This document shows positions 59,596-64,000 of a DNA stretch of 64,000 nt, in pieces. The notes beneath the pieces were generated by a model. The model was given only the letters and a program-made list of their open reading frames with translations. It made no database searches and was not told the origin of the DNA. The position numbers and the translations under genes were made by a program. The stretch covers positions 1-64,000 of the forward strand of contig NZ_LKEG01000057.1 of NCBI RefSeq assembly GCF_001645105.1, written 5' to 3'. Numbering within the stretch: the stretch's first letter is position 1; each line of letters begins with the position of its first letter. Origin of the DNA: Pseudomonas marginalis. GTDB taxonomy: Bacteria > Pseudomonadota > Gammaproteobacteria > Pseudomonadales > Pseudomonadaceae.

Positions 59596-60492
59596 TCAGC
59601 AGGCATACCGCGCCAGTTTGGCCTGGATAAAGTCGAGGAAACACTGGATGCGCAACGCCAACTGCGAGTTGCGATAGAACACCGCGTGGATCGGCTGGCG
59701 ATAACCACTGTTGAACGCCTCCAGCACCGGCACCAGGCGACCGGCGTCAATATCGTCGACGGTCATGAAGTTCGATAGGCAGCAGATGCCCTGCCCTTCC
59801 AGCGCCAATTGCCGCACGGTTTCGCCGCTGGACGCCGCCACGCGGGGCTGGATCAACCAGCGGTCGCCCTCCACATGGCGCAGCGGCCAGTGGTTGAGGG
59901 TTTCGGTCTGGGTGAACCCCAGCAGCGTGTGGCCCGCCAACTCGGCGACCGTGGTTGGCGTGCCGTGTTGCTTGAGGTACTCGGGGCTGGCGAGGATATG
60001 CAACGGCGTAGAACCGAGCGCGCGCGCATGCAGGGTGGAGTCAGCCAGGGCGCCAATGCGAATGGCGATGTCCGTGCTCTGTTCCAGCAGGTCGATGATC
60101 AAGTCATCGCTGTTCAGCTCCAGCAGGATCTCCGGGTAGAGGCTGCGAAACTCGGCGATGTACGGCACGATCCCATGCAGCATGAACGGCACGGCAGCAT
60201 TGATGCGCAGGCGCCCCGCCGGTTTCTTCTGGCGCGACGACAGGCGCTCTTCCAACGCCTCCATGTGCGCCAAGATCACCTTGGCCTGTTCGAAGAAGTA
60301 CTTGCCCTCCTCGGTCAGGTCCATGCGCCGCGTCGTGCGGTTGATCAGCGTGGTGTCGAGCTTGGCCTCCAGGCGCGACAAGGTGCGGCTGACCGCCGAG
60401 GGCGTCTGCCCGACCTGCTCGGCGGCAGCGGAAATCGAACCGCATTCAATCACGCTGACGAAGATCTGTAGCTCATCGGATCGGGCTTTCAC
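59596..60492 (-). CDS. LysR-family regulator
   Basis: The 298-aa regulator has an N-terminal winged helix (FVSVIECGSISAAAEQVGQT, then PSAVSRTLSRLEAKLDTTL, about 11-50) followed by a linker helix and an effector domain (GRLRINAAVPFMLHGIVPYI onward). It is of the CrgA-like group (NRTTRRMDLTEEG). The ligand is unknown. It is co-oriented with the epimerase gene. Length is normal. Confidence 0.92.
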   Translation of the reverse strand: MKARSDELQIFVSVIECGSISAAAEQVGQTPSAVSRTLSRLEAKLDTTLINRTTRRMDLTEEGKYFFEQAKVILAHMEALEERLSSRQKKPAGRLRINAAVPFMLHGIVPYIAEFRSLYPEILLELNSDDLIIDLLEQSTDIAIRIGALADSTLHARALGSTPLHILASPEYLKQHGTPTTVAELAGHTLLGFTQTETLNHWPLRHVEGDRWLIQPRVAASSGETVRQLALEGQGICCLSNFMTVDDIDAGRLVPVLEAFNSGYRQPIHAVFYRNSQLALRIQCFLDFIQAKLARYAC

Positions 60493-60522
60493 GGGCGCGC
60501 CTCGTTATCGGTTCACAGCAGC

Positions 60523-60600
60523 TTACACCGAGAAATTAAACACCTGCGCCAGATGCGGCTCGTAGCGCACCACATGAGCCTCGATCGCCGGGCGCTTCAT
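60523..60600 (-). pseudogene. Possible gene-tail remnant
   Basis: Between the TauE-like and LysR genes the minus strand reads VMKRPAIEAHVVRYEPHLAQ, then VFNFSV and a stop. This looks like the C-terminal helix of a real protein, perhaps a glutathione S-transferase, but no start codon or upstream domain remains. Similarity is uncertain. Confidence 0.25.
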
Positions 60601-61367
60601 CACGTCCCACTGATCAGCAGATGGCCGCCGAGCAACGCCATGCCGATGAAGAACACGCGCTTGAACAACAGCGCACTGATGCGCTGGCGCACCACCTGGC
60701 CCAACCACATGCCCAACAGCGCCGGCACCAGCGCCAGCAATGACGCGTTCAGCTCTCCACCGCCCAAAGTGCCGCGCCAGGCCAAACCGGCAGCGAGTGC
60801 CAGCGTCGACACGGTGAATGACAGCCCCAGCGCTTGCACCAACTGATCACGGCTCAAGCCGAGGGCTTGCAGATACGGCACGGCAGGAATCACAAACACA
60901 CCGGTCGCCGAGGTGATGATGCCGGTGATCCCCCCGCACAGCGGGCCCAGCCAGCGTTCGGTGTGCGGCGCTACCTTGAACGAGGGCAGGAACAAGCCGC
61001 TCAGTGCATACACCAGCAACGCCCCGCCCAACGCATGAACGACCCAGCCACCCCCGTCCATGCCCAGCCATAACGTGCCAAGCCCGGTGCCGAGGAAGAT
61101 CAGCAGCAGCATCGGCCAGAGGCGCTTGATCAAGGCGCTCAGGTGACCGCCGAATGCCAGTTGCCACAGATTGGTCACGGTCGAGGGAATGATCAGCAAT
61201 GCGGCTGCCTGCGCCGGGAGCATAGCCAGGCCGAGCAGGCCCATGGCGACGGTGGGCAGACCGAGGCCGATCACGCCTTTGACGGTACCGGCCAGCAGGA
61301 AGGTGCCGATCACCAGCAGCGTCAAGGCGGGGCCGATATGTTGGTAGAACGCGAGGAAGGTATTCAT
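60600..61367 (-). CDS. TauE/SafE-family sulfite exporter-like permease
   Basis: The 255-aa membrane protein has about eight hydrophobic segments in two halves with the TauE/SafE motif LAGTVKGVIGLGLPTVAMGL near 26-45 and ITGIITSATGVFVIPAVPYL in the second half. Family members export sulfite, sulfoacetate or other organosulfonates, and some carry different anions. ATG 61367 is chosen. It is divergent from a LysR gene across 83 bp, the usual regulator arrangement. Confidence 0.9.
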   Translation of the reverse strand: MNTFLAFYQHIGPALTLLVIGTFLLAGTVKGVIGLGLPTVAMGLLGLAMLPAQAAALLIIPSTVTNLWQLAFGGHLSALIKRLWPMLLLIFLGTGLGTLWLGMDGGGWVVHALGGALLVYALSGLFLPSFKVAPHTERWLGPLCGGITGIITSATGVFVIPAVPYLQALGLSRDQLVQALGLSFTVSTLALAAGLAWRGTLGGGELNASLLALVPALLGMWLGQVVRQRISALLFKRVFFIGMALLGGHLLISGT

Positions 61368-61450
61368 GGGCGGATTGTCGAGCATTGAGGCGCGTTGGAA
61401 AATGCGCCATATACTGAGGCAGACTCTCGTTTTGCCTGAGGCTGGTGCCC

Positions 61451-62347
61451 ATGCACTTTGACCTGATAGACCTGCGCCTTTACCTGCACATCGTCGACAC
61501 CGGCAACATCACCGCCGGGGCGGCCCGCAGTCATTTGTCCCTGGCCGCCGCCAGTGCGCGTATCCGTGCAATGGAGGCGTCGCTGGGTATCGAGTTTTTT
61601 CAACGCGGCCGCCGTGGCGTCACACCCACGCCCGCCGGTAAAGCCCTCGCCCGTCACGCCCGGCTGTTGCTGCAACAGGCCGAGCACCTGCAACAGGACC
61701 TGGCGGCATACGCCAACGGCGTCAAAGGCCAGGTGCGCCTGCTGTGCAACACCACCGCCCTCAGCGAATACCTGCCCGAACTGCTGGCGGACTTTTTGCG
61801 CGAGCATCCTAACCTCGATATCGACCTGCAGGAGCTGCCGAGCCTGCGCATTACCCAGGCCTTGCGCCAGGGCACGGCAGACCTCGGGATCATTTCCGAC
61901 GCCGTCGACACCCACGGCCTGCAAACCCTGCCGTTTCGCGATGACCCGCTGGTATTGATCATGCCGCTGGACCATCCGCTCACCACGCAACACGTGAGCT
62001 TCATCGACAGCCTCCAACACGACTACGTCGGCCTGGCCGCTGACAGCGCCCTGGCGGTGTACCTGGAAGAACAGGCGCTGCACGCCGGTTTCCGCTTGCA
62101 GACACGCATCCGTGCCGAGGGGTTTGATGGGGTGATTCGCATGGTCGCCCGTGGCGCCGGCCTGGGTATCGTGCCCCAGGCGGCACTGGAGCGTTGGCGT
62201 TCAGAACGTTGCTTCAAGGCCCAGCCGCTCACAGAGGACTGGGCCTGTCGCAGGCTACTGCTCTGCGCGCGCGCGTTTGAGCATCTGCCCGGTTACGCCA
62301 AAGCCTTGTTCGACGCCTTGGCCCTGCCCTTGCGGAAAAACCCGTAG
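61451..62347 (+). CDS. LysR-family regulator
   Basis: The 298-aa regulator has the LysR helix-turn-helix (YLHIVDTGNITAGAARSHLS, then LAAASARIRAMEASLG, about 12-47) and an effector domain starting at VRLLCNTTALSEYLPELLAD. It is divergent from the TauE/SafE gene and most likely controls it. A GTG at 61445 is an alternative start two codons upstream. The 3' end overlaps the convergent permease gene by 55 bp. Confidence 0.92.
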   Translation: MHFDLIDLRLYLHIVDTGNITAGAARSHLSLAAASARIRAMEASLGIEFFQRGRRGVTPTPAGKALARHARLLLQQAEHLQQDLAAYANGVKGQVRLLCNTTALSEYLPELLADFLREHPNLDIDLQELPSLRITQALRQGTADLGIISDAVDTHGLQTLPFRDDPLVLIMPLDHPLTTQHVSFIDSLQHDYVGLAADSALAVYLEEQALHAGFRLQTRIRAEGFDGVIRMVARGAGLGIVPQAALERWRSERCFKAQPLTEDWACRRLLLCARAFEHLPGYAKALFDALALPLRKNP

Positions 62348-63699
62348 TACACCGCCGACAGAATCAGCAGGAACGGCACGCCAAACACCAGGGTCATCTT
62401 GAACGCCTCGGTGAAATAGGTGGTGATCATTACCGCGCCCATCAGCACCAGGCCAAGCAGGGTGCTGTAGGGAAACAACCGCAGTTGGAACGACAGCTTC
62501 GGCCCGCCATGGCGCTTGCGGTAACGGCGGAAGCACAGGTGCGTGAGGAAGATCATGAACCAGGTAAAGATCGCGCCAAACATCGAAATCGCCATCATCA
62601 GGGTGAACGAGCTTTCCGGGTACACCACGTTCAGCAAGGTCGCCAGGGCAATGCCCGAGCTGGACAGCAGCAACGCGTTCAGCGGAATGCCGCTCTTGCT
62701 CAAGGCGCCCATTGACTTGGGCGCAAAGCCGGCGCGGGACAGGCTGAACATCATGCGCGTGGTGATGTAAAGCTGGCTGTTCATCGCCGACAGCGCCGCG
62801 ATCAGGATCACGAAATTCATCACCCCGGTGGCGCCGGGAATACCGATGGTCTGCATCACTGTGACGAACGGGCTTTGGGTCTGCCCGGCCTGGTTCCACG
62901 GCACGATGGCCAGCATCAGCGCCAGGGTCAGCAGATAAAACACCACCAGGCGCACGAGGGTGGCGCGGAAGGCTTTCTTCACCGCCTGTTCCGGGTCCGC
63001 CGCTTCACCGGCAGCCACGGCAATCATCTCCACACTCAGGTAGCTGAAGATCGACACGATCACCGCGATCCACATGCCGCTCAGGCCATGGGGGAAAAAA
63101 CCATCGTGGGCCGTGTAGTTCTGCACGCCGTAGTCCGGGTTGCCGGAACCGAATACCACGTACACGGCAAGGAGGATGAAGCCGACGATGGCGCTGATCT
63201 TGATCGTCGAGAACCAGTATTCGAAGTTACCGAAGGTCTTCACGCTGATGGCGTTGAGCAGGATCAGCGCGCTGGAAAACGACACGATCCACACCCATTC
63301 CGGCACGTTGGCGAACCAGTACTTCATGTACATCGCCACCGCCGTAACCTCGGCGCCCACCGCCAGCACAATCGCCGCCCAGTAGGCGTAGCGCACCAGG
63401 AAACCGGCCAGCGGGCTGATGTAGAACTCGGCGTAGGCGCCGAAGGAGCCCGAGGTGGAATGGGCCACCGTCATCTCCGCCAGGCATCCCATCAGCAGCA
63501 ACGTGATCAACGCGCCGATGGCGTAGCTCACCAGCACACTGGGCCCGGCATAACCGATGGCGTAGGCGCTGCCCATGAACAGCCCGGTGCCGATGGCGCC
63601 ACCGATGGCGATCATGCTCATCTGGCCGGAAGTGAGCTGGCGCCGCAGGCCCAGTTCGCGGTGGGTGATCTCGGCAAAGCCGGTGTCTGGCGTGGTCAC
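62293..63699 (-). CDS. APC-family amino-acid permease
   Basis: The 468-aa permease has about 12 membrane segments and the amino-acid transporter signature (MSMIAIGGAIGTGLFMGSAY, about 27-46). It belongs to the AroP/ProY/GABA-permease group. It lies 101 bp downstream of a kynureninase gene in the same direction. P. aeruginosa has the same pair (PA2079 and PA2080), so tryptophan, kynurenine or a related aromatic amino acid is a reasonable substrate. Confidence 0.9.
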   Translation of the reverse strand: MTTPDTGFAEITHRELGLRRQLTSGQMSMIAIGGAIGTGLFMGSAYAIGYAGPSVLVSYAIGALITLLLMGCLAEMTVAHSTSGSFGAYAEFYISPLAGFLVRYAYWAAIVLAVGAEVTAVAMYMKYWFANVPEWVWIVSFSSALILLNAISVKTFGNFEYWFSTIKISAIVGFILLAVYVVFGSGNPDYGVQNYTAHDGFFPHGLSGMWIAVIVSIFSYLSVEMIAVAAGEAADPEQAVKKAFRATLVRLVVFYLLTLALMLAIVPWNQAGQTQSPFVTVMQTIGIPGATGVMNFVILIAALSAMNSQLYITTRMMFSLSRAGFAPKSMGALSKSGIPLNALLLSSSGIALATLLNVVYPESSFTLMMAISMFGAIFTWFMIFLTHLCFRRYRKRHGGPKLSFQLRLFPYSTLLGLVLMGAVMITTYFTEAFKMTLVFGVPFLLILSAVYYGFFRKGRAKASNKALA

Positions 63700-63755
63700 G
63701 TGGTGTGCCCCTTTATTATTGTGATTGCACCGTTTGGATATTCACGCAGATCCCC

Positions 63756-63783
63756 TGTGGGAGGGGGTAAGCCCCCTGCCACA
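63756..63783. repeat. Solitary REP-type hairpin
   Basis: TGTGGGAGGGGG, TAA and GCCCCCTGCCACA form a stem with one mismatch in the 101-bp spacer between kynU and the permease gene. Confidence 0.7.
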
Positions 63784-63800
63784 GTTTGATCGGCGTTGTG

Positions 63801-64000
63801 TCAGGTGACGCTGTTACGGACTTTGAATTGCGGCTGGTTCCAGGTGTGGTTGTCGAGGATGTCGCCGAGGATTTCCACGGCGTCCCAGACCTCAGTGAAG
63901 CTTGTGTACAACGGCGTAAATCCGAAACGCATGATGCGCGGCTCGCGGTAGTCACCGATCACGCCACGGGCGATCAAGGCCTGGATCACGGCGTAGCCTT
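63801..64000 (-). CDS. kynU: Kynureninase, C-terminal part (cut by window edge)
   Basis: Only the last 66 codons are present; the gene continues beyond 64000. The tail reads ARGVIGDYREPRIMRFGFTP, LYTSFTEVWDAVEILGDIL and WNQPQFKVRNSVT, matching the end of bacterial kynureninase, the PLP enzyme that splits kynurenine to anthranilate and alanine in tryptophan breakdown. The downstream amino-acid permease supports the call. Confidence 0.85.
   Translation of the reverse strand, partial: GYAVIQALIARGVIGDYREPRIMRFGFTPLYTSFTEVWDAVEILGDILDNHTWNQPQFKVRNSVT

Noticed and set aside
1..64000. CRISPR array or other regular direct repeats
   Set aside because: The only dispersed repeats are REP-type inverted pairs; no evenly spaced direct repeats were seen.
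1..64000. tRNA or rRNA genes
   Set aside because: No TTCGANNC loop with a flanking acceptor stem or rRNA core sequence was recognised by eye.

Overview
The window is a 64 kb stretch of chromosome from a fluorescent pseudomonad, most likely the Pseudomonas fluorescens group. The evidence is a GC-rich third codon position throughout, a complete cyoABCDE cluster, the rplU-rpmA-obgE-proB neighbourhood followed by ispB and a PA4570-type gene as in P. aeruginosa, a hmp/norR pair, and at least ten intergenic copies of REP/REPIN hairpins of the GTGGCGAGGGAGCTTGC and GGGGGCTTGCCCCC types. No rRNA, tRNA, CRISPR array, prophage or complete insertion sequence was seen. Nearly all sequence is coding.

Layout. 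0-9.6 kb is a mosaic: a PhoD-like phosphatase, a HigBA-like toxin-antitoxin pair, a PAS-GGDEF cyclase, an orphan amino-acid binding protein, a class III aminotransferase, a Tat-exported HisC-like enzyme, and decayed remnants of a LysR regulator and of a cytochrome c. 9.7-14.6 kb is the cyo terminal oxidase operon. 15.4-19 kb holds dsbB and the divergent hmp and norR genes, with three NorR sites between them. 19-30 kb carries a DMT exporter with its AraC regulator, a MalT-like LuxR regulator next to a DUF1329/DUF1302 pair, and SDR, hydrolase and class II aldolase genes.

30.4-36 kb is the most interesting block. It has a MioC-like flavodoxin, a short LOV blue-light receptor with its photoactive Cys53, a PilZ-like protein, a MerR/LitR regulator that lacks the B12 and adenosyl ligand residues (class II LitR), a monooxygenase-fold membrane protein, and folM-folE-folX for tetrahydromonapterin synthesis. 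I read it as a light-sensing locus: LOV as receptor, LitR as DNA-binding output, pterin genes as likely targets.

36-49 kb: two lower-GC lipoproteins, hopJ, a 182-bp MITE that split the terminator between hopJ and trxB, then cysZ, a glycosyltransferase, an old yellow enzyme, gpx, creA, proB, obgE, rpmA, rplU, ispB, yjdM and a Fur-boxed PA4570-like gene. 49-64 kb: fklB, an HBM-type chemoreceptor with a sigma-28-like promoter, a D-aminoacylase/RpiR/GntP operon, a SulP transporter, two LysR regulators with their partners, and an amino-acid permease behind a kynureninase gene cut by the window edge.
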